Shown one piece after another: positions 38,401 to 46,899 of a DNA stretch of 64,000 nucleotides. The DNA comes from Actinomucor elegans. Its lineage: Eukaryota; Mucoromycota; Mucoromycetes; Mucorales; Mucoraceae. The translations under genes and the position numbers were made by a program. Location of the stretch: contig JAMSLZ010000016.1 in the NCBI GenBank assembly GCA_026027325.1, positions 248,001 to 312,000 on the forward strand. The letters run 5' to 3'. A model generated the notes under the pieces. The model saw only the letters and a list, made by a program, of their open reading frames with translations. It made no database searches and was not told where the DNA came from. Numbering within the stretch: the stretch's first letter is position 1; every line of letters starts with the position of its first letter.

Positions 38401-39526
38401 GAAGAAGGCATGGATCAAGGTGGCGTGCAAAAAGAATTCTTCAGTGTCTTGTTTGAAAAGCTAGTATCAGCAGAGGTAGGTTTATTTTCACAGGATGAGA
38501 ATACACGACTGTGTTGGATTCGACCAGTACTAGATCCTGATGTCCGTATATATGAAATGGTCGGTGTCATGATGGGTTTATCAATTTATAATGGCGTTAT
38601 TATGAACTTGCAATTTCCCAAAGTATTATGGAAAGTCTTGGTAATGCCCAATGAAGCCTTGATTGAAGCTATGGTGGAAAGGCATCAATTATTTACCTTG
38701 GAGGATCTGGAAGAAGGTTGGCCTGAGCTTAGTAGTGGGCTACATCAATTACTGACCTGGGAAGATGGTGAGGTTGAAGATGTCTTTTGTCGTGATTACG
38801 AAATCTCTATGGATATCTTTGGCCAAGGAGTAGTTACTATTTCGCTAATGCCTAATAAGAAAGATCCCGTTGTACCCGTTACGAATGATAATCGTGAGGC
38901 TTATGTTCGCGATTATTGTACTTTCTTTATGTATACTGCTCAAAAGGATCAAATTTTGGCTTTGCGACGTGGTATTTGGAGTGTCATTGGTAGTAGAGCT
39001 TTGAGTCTTTGTACTGCAGATGAACTTGAAATGGTTGCCTGCGGCCTTCGACAAGGACCTGGCGCTATGGAATTGAATATGGCTGAATTAGAAAGTGTGA
39101 CAGAGTATGATGATGGTTATAATGTAGATCATCCTACTATTAGGTAAGTTACTTTCTAAAGTCGCTATTGATGCTGTTGCTAATTTACTTTTCAGACAAT
39201 TTTGGTCAGTTGTACACCATGACTTGAATAACGACCAAAAGAAGCAACTATTGCTCTTTGTTACAGCGAGTGATCGTATTCCTGTTGGAGGTTTGAAAGA
39301 GCTATCATTCTTTATTCAAAGAAATGGACCTGATAGCGACAGGTAAAGCCTTAATAATAATTTCTTAACATTACTTCCAACTAATTTTCTAACTAATCTT
39401 AATAGATTACCGACGGCTCTCACTTGTTTTAGTAGATTGTTGCTACCAGAATACGCTTCTCGTCACAAGCTTCGAGATAGACTGGTTACAGCAATTGAAA
39501 ATACCAAAGGCTTTGGTCTTGTATAA
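35466..39526 (+). CDS. HECT-type E3 ubiquitin ligase with AZUL zinc finger (UBE3A-like)
   Basis: Transfers ubiquitin from an E2 through its own Cys to substrates. Exons are 35466-36219, 36271-37585, 37637-37770, 37829-39143, 39196-39342 and 39406-39526, giving 1261 residues. The N-terminal 215 residues are poly-Gln/Asn/Ser-rich. An AZUL zinc finger ([20 protein letters not shown], continuing across the first intron to [17 protein letters not shown]) is specific to UBE3A-type ligases and in relatives binds a proteasome subunit. The middle is partly low complexity. The HECT domain occupies the last 350 residues ([42 protein letters not shown]), with catalytic Cys1229 in [13 protein letters not shown] and C-terminal KGFGLV. 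A human-type UBE3A-like gene in fungi is established for early-diverging lineages. Poly-Gln tracts here may vary in length. Confidence 0.94.
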
Positions 39527-40620
39527 ATATTTCTCATTGTATGCTTGAACGCATAGTAGTAAATATTCTCACATCTACTCTATATATACTATCTCCCTTA
39601 TTTCATTCTGACAAACCATATAGCATCCATTTATCATATAATAGCCGCATCTTTTCTTTTTCGTTAACCTCCCTGCTCTCTGTTTTTATCTTGTTTAATA
39701 TACTTTCACTTGTTTTCCTTATAATTGTATATAGAGAATCCTCGACACGATGTTTTGAGCTATAATTCTATTGCATTTGTTACTTATAATATCAAAAAGG
39801 TACAGAAGGATTTCTAAGTAATTCAAAGCACCAATTGACAAATGACTCGATTTTACTTGTAATATGGATTGGGCAAGCGTGAGCTAGGCCCCTCTTAGGT
39901 TTCATCAATAGGTTTTGAACTACAGAAAAAAGTTGAATCATGAGTTACACCTCTAAAACATCCCTAATACTACCAATGGCTAAGGCAAACATATACCACT
40001 ATGTCGCTCTATTTTTATTGTCTTCTTTTAAACCAATATACAATATAACACATCTAAAATGCTGAAAAAAATATCATGAGTTTTAGGTACTTAAATTAAT
40101 AGTAAAAAGTCAACAGAAATAGAACCACGTAGAATGTGGGTTGTGTTTTGTTGTATAAGTTTAGGTAAAGACCAAGAACCCTCAATTGCACTTTTAGAAA
40201 GATCATATGTAATGCTTGGATTGCGTAATAGAAAATGCTGATTTTGAGGATGAACCAATCAGAAAAAAAAATAGAAGTATGCTAAATGTGAAAGATTACA
40301 GTATACTATTATTATCTCCATTTCCTTGCTAATACACACCTATATATTTAAGTCTCCCCTCTCTGCAATGTACAGCTTGTAGTGGACATAACTACTTTAC
40401 ATAGAATAGTAATAGAAATGTACCTGGATAGTTAACTTGCATAATCGTGACTAGTTTTATATTTACTCTATGTAACCACTACCCAGCCTATTAATAACAG
40501 AAAGCTGGCAGTAGTAGAATAAACCTCTCTCTTGTTTTCTGTCTCGTTAATTAAACACATACCCAACTAATTACGAACATCTCAGGAACATTTCACGGCT
40601 ACTCAAAGTTTAATAAAAAT
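39527..40620. other. Intergenic region before the mobile-element cluster
   Basis: About 1.1 kb, AT-rich. It separates the last ordinary gene of the window from the DIRS-like element. No frame or RNA gene was recognised. Confidence 0.6.
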
Positions 40621-40761
40621 TACCAATGTTGACGAAACGAAGACCGAAAATGTGATACATGCTCTCTGAGCCACGCTTTATTTTCCATATAATAATAATA
40701 ATAATAATAAAATTCCTTTTCCCTCATATCTTTCTAAGGTAAGCTAATATAATATATAATT

Positions 40762-40794
<33 letters not shown>

Positions 40795-40896
40795 GGAGGG
40801 ATAAAATATAATATAAGTAGGTGAAATCACCAGAAAGAACGATACCATGGGCGGGTATGTATCACATTTTCGGTCTTCGTTTCGTCAACATTGGTA
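40621..40896. repeat. 40-bp inverted repeat at the 3' end of the DIRS-like element
   Basis: Positions 40621-40660 are the reverse complement of 40857-40896, with about 196 bp between. The inner arm encodes part of the recombinase C-terminus (NVDETKTENVIH), and the outer arm carries the same codons on the opposite strand. Such complementary end regions are used by DIRS elements in their circular DNA intermediate. Confidence 0.85.
40764..40793. repeat. T30 homopolymer inside the DIRS 3' region
   Basis: A run of 30 T lies in the loop between the two inverted-repeat arms, 30 bp downstream of the recombinase stop. On the element's strand it is poly-A. A short TAA/ATA repeat sits just outside at about 40689-40710. 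Confidence 0.85.
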
Positions 40897-41976
40897 TTGC
40901 TTGTCGTACCTAAACTAATCCCAGTTGACTCCACTCCGACCTCCAATGTGATACTGTTGTCCGTAGTCGAAAAAATTGAATTATTAATAGCCGTACTGGA
41001 AGATGCTTGTGAAGAAGGTTTATAGTAAAATTTTTCAAAAGTATTGGAATTCAGACTCCAGTTTGCGTGTTTCTTTACGTCTTGGATTGAGTGGCCTAGT
41101 TCAACCGCTTTTGTACTTGATGCGGAGCGAATAGAGTGTGCTTGAAATTTCGTTGTGTCAATTCCAGCGGCTTGCATTGCTGATTTTACCCAATTTGCTA
41201 CTGTAGTTGGTTTTACTGAATATGAGGCAACCTCTTCTTTGTCCAAGTAAGTCAGAAAAAGTGTATGATCAATAGGTAATCCTTCACGAGACTTGGTTGT
41301 TTTTTTGTAAAAAGCCTATCAATGTTTTCACGGGACACAATTGTTCGTCTATATATTCTCCTATGATAATCGATTTTACTTGACCTTCTTTGGGTGTTCT
41401 TGCATGGATAGTGGCATGGAAGCTTCCGGTTTTTTCAGTGTTGATATGTATATCACGGTGTTGTAACCTGCCAATATCTGACCTTGGACGCCACATAGTT
41501 GCCATGCAAAGTAGCAAAATTGTTTTTATTTGCAGTTGATGTAAGGGAATATTATTTGTTGGAGATAGTTGGCCCTTGACATAACGAAGTAGAATAGTGA
41601 GGTCCCAAGTGAAAAGTTGTTGCGTTGTTGGAATTTGTACATTTGATCTTCTTTTTGCCGAGAAAAATTCTTTGACAAGTTGTTGATCTGCTATTGGTTT
41701 TTCTGATTCATGTATGACTGAGAAAACAGAGGCAATTGCTGAACGTAACGTATTAAGGTGTGTATTGCTGTACTGTTGATTGGCCACCAAAAATGCTAGC
41801 ACGTTGTGAGGGTTATATTGGCAAGGATCTGTATTGTTTGAATTGCACCAGGAGGCCCATTGGTTCCAACCATTGTCATAAGTTCGTTGTGTAGATTCTC
41901 TCGTTCTTTGTTTAAGAAACTGTATCGTTTGTTTTTCTATACCTTTTTTCTTCCGGTAGTCGTCGATAATAGCCAT
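40827..41976 (-). pseudogene. DIRS tyrosine recombinase, frameshifted
   Basis: Starts at an ATG (MAIIDDYRKKKGIEK) overlapping the end of the reverse transcriptase frame by 40 nt. An N-terminal core-binding region (TQRTYDNGWNQWASWC) leads to the catalytic domain: first Arg in TMWRPRSDIGRL, HxxR in AHSIRSASSTKA, the KKHANW His-Trp box and the Tyr nucleophile in FEKFYYKP. The first frame ends at 41284. The catalytic half after that (41283-40827) is in another frame. The switch falls at a run of seven A (minus strand CAAAAAAAC), and one A fewer would restore a single frame. This may be a true mutation or a homopolymer sequencing error. The domains otherwise look well preserved. Such recombinases integrate circular cDNA without target duplications. 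Confidence 0.85.
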
Positions 41977-43682
41977 GCGGCTAAGGACCATCTTGCGTTT
42001 ATTTGCCATATTATTGGTGGTTCTATGTGTTTCATTCGTAGAATCATAGGATACCAAAATTGACTCGGCCATAGCGGTGTCACCAGGATTACTTTCTTCA
42101 ACTTCTGCAATTTTATTTGTTTTAATACCCTTGGAATCATTTTCCATGGCGGATATAGATAAAGCCCCTTGATCTGCCAATTCTGTTGGAAAGCGTCTAT
42201 TGCTGCTGCTTCTGGGTCCATATTCATTGCCCAATAGCGCGGCAGTTGTTTGTTGTGCCTCGCTGCGAACGCATCCACTTGTAAAGGTCCCCATTGCCGA
42301 TTGATCTGTTTGAACATTGTTTTTGGGATTGCTGATTCGTACAGTGGTTTCTTTACTCTGCTCAACTTGTCGGCTTGTGTATTCTGTACCCCTGGGATGT
42401 GTTGATAGATTACCTGAATGTTGTAATCGTTGCATAGGTTTTGTATCTGTATAGCTAAATCCTGAAGACTTAACGATGTCGTACCCCCCGATTTTGTTGT
42501 ATATTTCAAAGCTGTGATGTTGTCTGAAAATATCTTTATTGTTGACTCTGCGCAACTTTTTGCGTGGAGTTGTATTGCAAATAATATCGTCTTGAGTTCT
42601 CTTACGTTTATTGATTGTTGAATTTCGTCTTTGGTCCAAAATCCTGAAGTTGTGACTAGTGGAGAGCTGATTCTCCAACCTGTATTTGAAGCGTCGACGT
42701 GTATTATGACCTTCGGAGTCTTCTGTATTATCTTCTGAATTGGAAGCCCATTCTTTTTGGTTGTAAATTTTTTCCACCATTCGAGTTCTTGGATGCTTGT
42801 ATACGACAACTTGCAAGTTGTTTCCCAATTCTGGTTTGACATGTGTAGTGCTCTTGATAAGTCCCTTTGAATGTATCTGATATGTAGCAAGGCTTCCCCG
42901 ATTGCTGGAATCATTGAGGTCATCTTTCCCAACATGCTTGCTATCCATCGGCAAGATCTTTGAGATGTGATATCCACTTGTTTGATCCTCTTTAATAGGT
43001 TGTTTATCTTTTGACTTGGTACTGAAATTTCCATCTTTCTCGTATTGAACTGGAAACCTAGAAATTCCTGTGTCTTGGCTGGGTTCAACATGCTTTTGTT
43101 GTAATTGATAATAAAGCCTAGATCTTGAAGATGTTTTATGACCCGAGTAGTTAGCAGTTTCATTTTTTCTTTTGATTTTTCTAGCAAACAAATGTCGTCT
43201 AAGTAGAAGACTAAACGATGTCCTTCTTTCCGTAATGGTTCGATTGCATATTTCATGATTTTTGAGAAGATACGTGGGGCAACACTTAGTCCGAATGCCA
43301 GGGATTTGTAGCGGTAAACAGTTCCTTGGTTCTCGAAGCTGAGATAGTTCTTTGAGTCTTGGTGAATAGGTACAACAACGTAGGCATCTTTCAAGTCTAT
43401 TTTGCAAATATAATCGCTTTCTTCTATTATTTCTCGAAGTGCAGGTACCCCTTCCATCTTGAAATGTTCTACTTGGATGAAACTGTTTAGTTTGTGACAG
43501 TCTAAGATCGGGCGACGTTTTGTTTTTTCCTGTAAAGTAAAAAATTTTGACAGGTAATCTTTGTTTTGGGAAGGAGAGACTTCTATCATTCCTCCTGCCA
43601 AGAATTTTTGGATGGCTATATTTGCATGTTGTTGTATTCCACCTACTATCTTGCATCGACATAATAGTAAGGAATCAACTGT
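41937..43682 (-). CDS. DIRS reverse transcriptase-RNase H
   Basis: The frame is open from 43682, just after a stop, to 41937; the first ATG within it gives MIEVSPSQNKDYLSK. Reverse transcriptase motifs: RRPILDCHKLN, CKIDLKDAYVVVPIH with the first catalytic Asp, LAFGLSVAPRIFS, and FYLDDICLL (the YxDD box). RNase H follows with VIIHVDASNTGW, INVRELKTIL and IFSDNITAL, then the conserved DIRS/Ngaro tail segment VDAFAARHN and LYLYPPWKMI. I see no separate methyltransferase domain. Upstream of the start the frame loses recognisable sequence within about 30 codons, which suggests 5' truncation or loss of the gag region. The recombinase frame overlaps its end in a different register, as is normal for these elements. 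Confidence 0.88.
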   Translation of the reverse strand, partial: TVDSLLLCRCKIVGGIQQHANIAIQKFLAGGMIEVSPSQNKDYLSKFFTLQEKTKRRPILDCHKLNSFIQVEHFKMEGVPALREIIEESDYICKIDLKDAYVVVPIHQDSKNYLSFENQGTVYRYKSLAFGLSVAPRIFSKIMKYAIEPLRKEGHRLVFYLDDICLLEKSKEKMKLLTTRVIKHLQDLGFIINYNKSMLNPAKTQEFLGFQFNTRKMEISVPSQKINNLLKRIKQVDITSQRSCRWIASMLGKMTSMIPAIGEALLHIRYIQRDLSRALHMSNQNWETTCKLSYTSIQELEWWKKFTTKKNGLPIQKIIQKTPKVIIHVDASNTGWRISSPLVTTSGFWTKDEIQQSINVRELKTILFAIQLHAKSCAESTIKIFSDNITALKYTTKSGGTTSLSLQDLAIQIQNLCNDYNIQVIYQHIPGVQNTQADKLSRVKKPLYESAIPKTMFKQINRQWGPLQVDAFAARHNKQLPRYWAMNMDPEAAAIDAFQQNWQIKGLYLYPPWKMIPRVLKQIKLQKLKKVILVTPLWPSQFWYPMILRMKHIEPPIIWQINARWSLAAWLLSTTTGRKKV

Positions 43683-43743
43683 TCATTTATGTCATACACG
43701 GATTCTATCTGATAACCCAATCAGATTAACGAGGCCTGCATAA

Positions 43744-44282
43744 ATACAAGCGATGTGTCATCCTTAGAACTATTAGCCAATAATCATTACAAGAAACACG
43801 CAGCATCATACTATCGAGTAGTATCGAGTGTATCTCAAGATAAGACCTGAATATCAAATTGTTGTGTACGTGGATAGAAAGAGGATTATAATAGAAGAAC
43901 AGAAGAATAATATCAAAACTGTGGTAAGTCTTTTATTTCAAAATTAAATTTCGAATGATCTTTTTCTAATCAGCTAAGAGCTCGTCCTTTTATACTTTTC
44001 AGCTTGCTGCGGTTGACTGATGATATTATGGGTATACTTAAGCTAGTAGCTTGTTGACTGCGCGGCTCATAGTGACTTGCTGATATTCCAAGATGATGAT
44101 GATGGCCGACATACTGCGGTACCGTATCGGACTGTAAATAAAGGTAAGCATTTTATCTCGGCATAACACTCGATTAGGAATTTGTCTTTTACTGCTATTT
44201 CTTGTTTTATAATAAAGCGTAATAATTACACAGTTGTTCATATTCTGGATTCGGGTAATAATGAGTTACATCTTCAAGCTAT
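43744..44282. other. Unassigned sequence between DIRS and Harbinger-like elements
   Basis: About 540 bp without a supported frame or RNA. It may be the 5' part of the DIRS-like element or another degraded repeat. Its right edge is the target-site TAT of the next transposon. Confidence 0.5.
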
Positions 44283-44704
44283 GGAGGTCATACAGATACT
44301 CGCAATTGTTGTACAATTACTCGTACAGGTTCTGGGTTAGTGGATGACCTTAGGTATTTACTCATGGGCATATTTTTGGCTGCTGTGATGTTCTCTGGAT
44401 ATGTGTACCCATTTAAATGGCTATTTCCAATTTTTAAAACGGCTAGAAATATTTGGAATGCCGGAGACATATTGTATAACCACATTCTATTGCACCCGGT
44501 CATCCACTAACCCAGAACCTGTACGAGTAATTGTACAACAATTGCGAGTATCTGTATGACCTCCTAGTGGGATATCTCACCACACACTGGTAGACATACG
44601 TTCCATAGCAAGGTAGTAGAGAGGGGGGGGCCAAAAGGGATGATCTTGTCCAGAGACCTGAATAGTTTCAGCCCCCCTGGGAATGGAAACTAAGGAGCCT
44701 AAGG
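44283..44704 (+). repeat. Left terminal inverted repeat, containing a 67-bp palindromic arm pair
   Basis: Matches the reverse complement of 46259-46681. Within it, 44283-44349 is repeated in inverted orientation at 44498-44564, so the end alone can fold into a 67-bp hairpin with a 148-nt loop. Confidence 0.92.
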
Positions 44705-44783
44705 CTACACTGTAGGACTGGGAGTGAACAACAGCATTTGGTAGCATACAACTCCTATTATACTACAGCATTCTTAAATAAAC

Positions 44784-46193
44784 ATGTTTCCGAAAGAAAT
44801 AGTAGATGCGTTTACGTTGCTTATGGCGACTTACTGGCAGTTTCTTTCTAAAGATTGGCCAGTGTTGGAAAAGACTAAGTATCACCGGTCTGAGGTTAAG
44901 CCTGTAAAAGATATCCAGCATGTAAAAACTTATGTGTTGGAGCATCTTGGCTACATACCTGTTTTTTTCTTTCTCGTAGAGCTGTTTGCAAACCAAGAAT
45001 ATCCTGGTCCATATTCCAACGTGGAAAAAGGATTGTTGATAATCTACCAGCTTCTTACCGGTTGTTCTATTGCGCATATGGCACGTTTCATCCCTTCTAG
45101 TAGCTACCATGCTATTTACAATGCCTTTTATACAAAATACGGAGAGGAGCTGAATACCTGTTTGGACTATTGCCTACGAAAGATGTTCTCCTCAACAAAG
45201 CTGCGAATTATGTGTGCTCTTCACCGAAACCCTGAAGATTTTAAGCATGTTACCTTGATGATAGATGGACATGATTCTAGAGCAACATATATCAACGCTG
45301 CAGATCATGCCATGTTCTATTCGTATAAGCTTAAGAAGTCTGGCTTCCGAACACAAGTATGTACAGATGTTAATGGGATGGTGTTGTTTGTCTCCGATGC
45401 GGCACCATGTTCAGATAACAACGATGGGTCTATGCTTGCTGATATGCGGTTGAAGAAGAAGATTAGTAAGTACGATTGTGTTGTCGTTGATGGTGGATAC
45501 ACTACTTTTATAGATCGTATTGTAGCAAATAATCGTCACCTGGATCGCCATAATTTTGTATTCCCTATCCGTAAGTCTCGAGGAGTGGGTCTGAAACAAG
45601 AAGAAGTTAATTACAACTCCATTCTTGGAAGCTTTCGTTCCTCGATAGAAGCAACGTTTGGAGAGATTGGAACCTTATTTCAACGATTCAACGGTAAAGG
45701 CGTTATTCGAGTTACCGAGATGGAGACATTCACGGTACAGTTCAAGCTTGCATGTCTTCTTGCAAACATCAAGAAGTTTGTTAACATTGGGTGTGTTTCT
45801 AGCTCTGAACAACATACTTTTTGGATGCAGCCTAACTTCGACTTTCCAAATGGCAGCAGTAAGAATGTCTATGACGTAGTAAGTACCCTTACAATTGCGG
45901 AAAAGTCCCAAGATGCTGAGATGGTAAAAGAAATACAGCAGCAGTTTCTCTCTTTGGGGGTGAACGAAGATAATGGCTCTGATGACGAACCCATCGACGA
46001 GGACTTACCACAAGGACACTACGAGGTTGAGGCCATTGTTGGGCATCGTGGACCAAAGCATCGTAGAGAGTATTTGGTTAGGTGGGTAGGCTATGATGAG
46101 AGTAGCAATAGTTGGCTTTCTCCTAACAACTTCGACGACTCTGATATTATTATCGAGTATGAGAAAGACGTTAGAAGAAGGCGGAAGAAGTAG
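44784..46193 (+). CDS. DDE transposase (Harbinger/DDE_4-like) with C-terminal chromodomain
   Basis: Intronless, 469 residues. The catalytic core has an Asp in TLMIDGHDSR (about residue 159), a second in YDCVVVDGGYTTF (about 235) and the Glu in SSIEATFGEIGTLFQRF (about 292); the last pattern is typical of the HARBI1/DDE_4 group. Upstream is an all-helical region (residues 1-120) that probably binds the transposon ends. After an acidic linker (DNGSDDEPIDED) comes HYEVEAIVGHRGPKHRREYL followed by VRWVGYDESSNSWLSPNNF. This is a canonical chromodomain with the aromatic-cage Tyr, Trp and Trp positions, and it ends in the basic tail DVRRRRKK. Known chromodomains bind methylated histone H3, and in some LTR retrotransposons steer integration to heterochromatin. 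I infer a similar targeting role here. No separate Myb-like second protein is encoded. Confidence 0.88.
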   Translation: MFPKEIVDAFTLLMATYWQFLSKDWPVLEKTKYHRSEVKPVKDIQHVKTYVLEHLGYIPVFFFLVELFANQEYPGPYSNVEKGLLIIYQLLTGCSIAHMARFIPSSSYHAIYNAFYTKYGEELNTCLDYCLRKMFSSTKLRIMCALHRNPEDFKHVTLMIDGHDSRATYINAADHAMFYSYKLKKSGFRTQVCTDVNGMVLFVSDAAPCSDNNDGSMLADMRLKKKISKYDCVVVDGGYTTFIDRIVANNRHLDRHNFVFPIRKSRGVGLKQEEVNYNSILGSFRSSIEATFGEIGTLFQRFNGKGVIRVTEMETFTVQFKLACLLANIKKFVNIGCVSSSEQHTFWMQPNFDFPNGSSKNVYDVVSTLTIAEKSQDAEMVKEIQQQFLSLGVNEDNGSDDEPIDEDLPQGHYEVEAIVGHRGPKHRREYLVRWVGYDESSNSWLSPNNFDDSDIIIEYEKDVRRRRKK

Positions 46194-46258
46194 GTTCCAC
46201 AAGGGGATGTTTTTTAAAAGCTTCGCCCAACTGTCAACACATGTTACTCGTACTACAA

Positions 46259-46681
46259 CCTTAGGCTCCTTAGTTTCCATTCCCAGGGGGGCTGAAACTA
46301 TTCAGGTCTCTGGACAAGATCATCCCTTTTGGCCCCCCCCCTCTCTACTACCTTGCTATGGAACGTATGTCTACCAGTGTGTGGTGAGATATCCCACTAG
46401 GAGGTCATACAGATACTCGCAATTGTTGTACAATTACTCGTACAGGTTCTGGGTTAGTGGATGACCGGGTGCAATAGAATGTGGTTATACAATATGTCTC
46501 CGGCATTCCAAATATTTCTAGCCGTTTTAAAAATTGGAAATAGCCATTTAAATGGGTACACATATCCAGAGAACATCACAGCAGCCAAAAATATGCCCAT
46601 GAGTAAATACCTAAGGTCATCCACTAACCCAGAACCTGTACGAGTAATTGTACAACAATTGCGAGTATCTGTATGACCTCC
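46259..46681 (-). repeat. Right terminal inverted repeat with internal palindrome
   Basis: Reverse complement of the left repeat. Its own inverted arms are 46400-46466 and 46615-46681. A 71-codon open frame inside (46461-46676) occurs in both repeats and is probably not a gene. Confidence 0.92.
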
Positions 46682-46899
46682 TATTCATAAAAGCGGGCAT
46701 ATGGCTACCAAAGCCTATACAACCTCTTCTTTACTGATATAATCATGAGCGTTTACAACACAAATAACGCGTGGGTTATACAATTACAACAATGCGTGGT
46801 TGAAAGGCTTATTAGTGGCTGCTGGGATTGGACTCCGTTGTATGGCCATGCGTGCTGATAGATATTGAATGCTACACTATTAAGCTCTGATGAAATGTA
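46682..46899. other. Host or relic sequence between two transposons
   Basis: About 218 bp between the Harbinger-like element and the Tc1 element. It starts with the TAT duplication and ends with the TA duplication. Across the Tc1 insertion it abuts the Ty3 relic but does not continue its protease frame, so a rearrangement came before the Tc1 insertion. Confidence 0.55.

Larger units (their letters stand above)
40621..43743 (-). mobile_element. DIRS-like tyrosine-recombinase retrotransposon, 5'-truncated or diverged
   Basis: The reverse transcriptase-RNase H frame and a tyrosine recombinase frame lie in this order on the minus strand and overlap slightly, the classical DIRS layout; there is no DDE integrase. 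A 40-bp inverted repeat at the 3' end fits the unusual inverted or split termini of the group. No gag frame is visible upstream of the reverse transcriptase, and the left limit (43743) is approximate. The recombinase is frameshifted, so this copy is probably inactive. Confidence 0.85.
44283..46681 (+). mobile_element. PIF/Harbinger-like DNA transposon with chromodomain transposase and palindromic TIRs
   Basis: A complete 2,399-bp element. It is bounded by GGAGGTCATAC at the left and GTATGACCTCC at the right, with the 3-bp duplication TAT on both sides (44280-44282 and 46682-46684), a length typical of Harbinger elements though the sequence is not the common TWA. Terminal inverted repeats of about 422 bp flank a single transposase gene. 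The two ends look almost identical, so the insertion is likely recent. It has no interruptions and is a candidate for an active copy. Confidence 0.88.

Noticed and set aside
41977..43662. Long open frame on the minus strand beginning MSMQDSRWNTTTCK over the reverse transcriptase
   Set aside because: It is a shadow frame of the DIRS reverse transcriptase; only its 3' part (the recombinase) has family motifs.
44288..44503. Identical 71-codon open frames in both Harbinger-like TIRs (44288-44503 minus, 46461-46676 plus)
   Set aside because: They are simply the same repeat read twice; there are no recognisable motifs, and the frame runs into the palindromic arm. Kept as part of the TIR.
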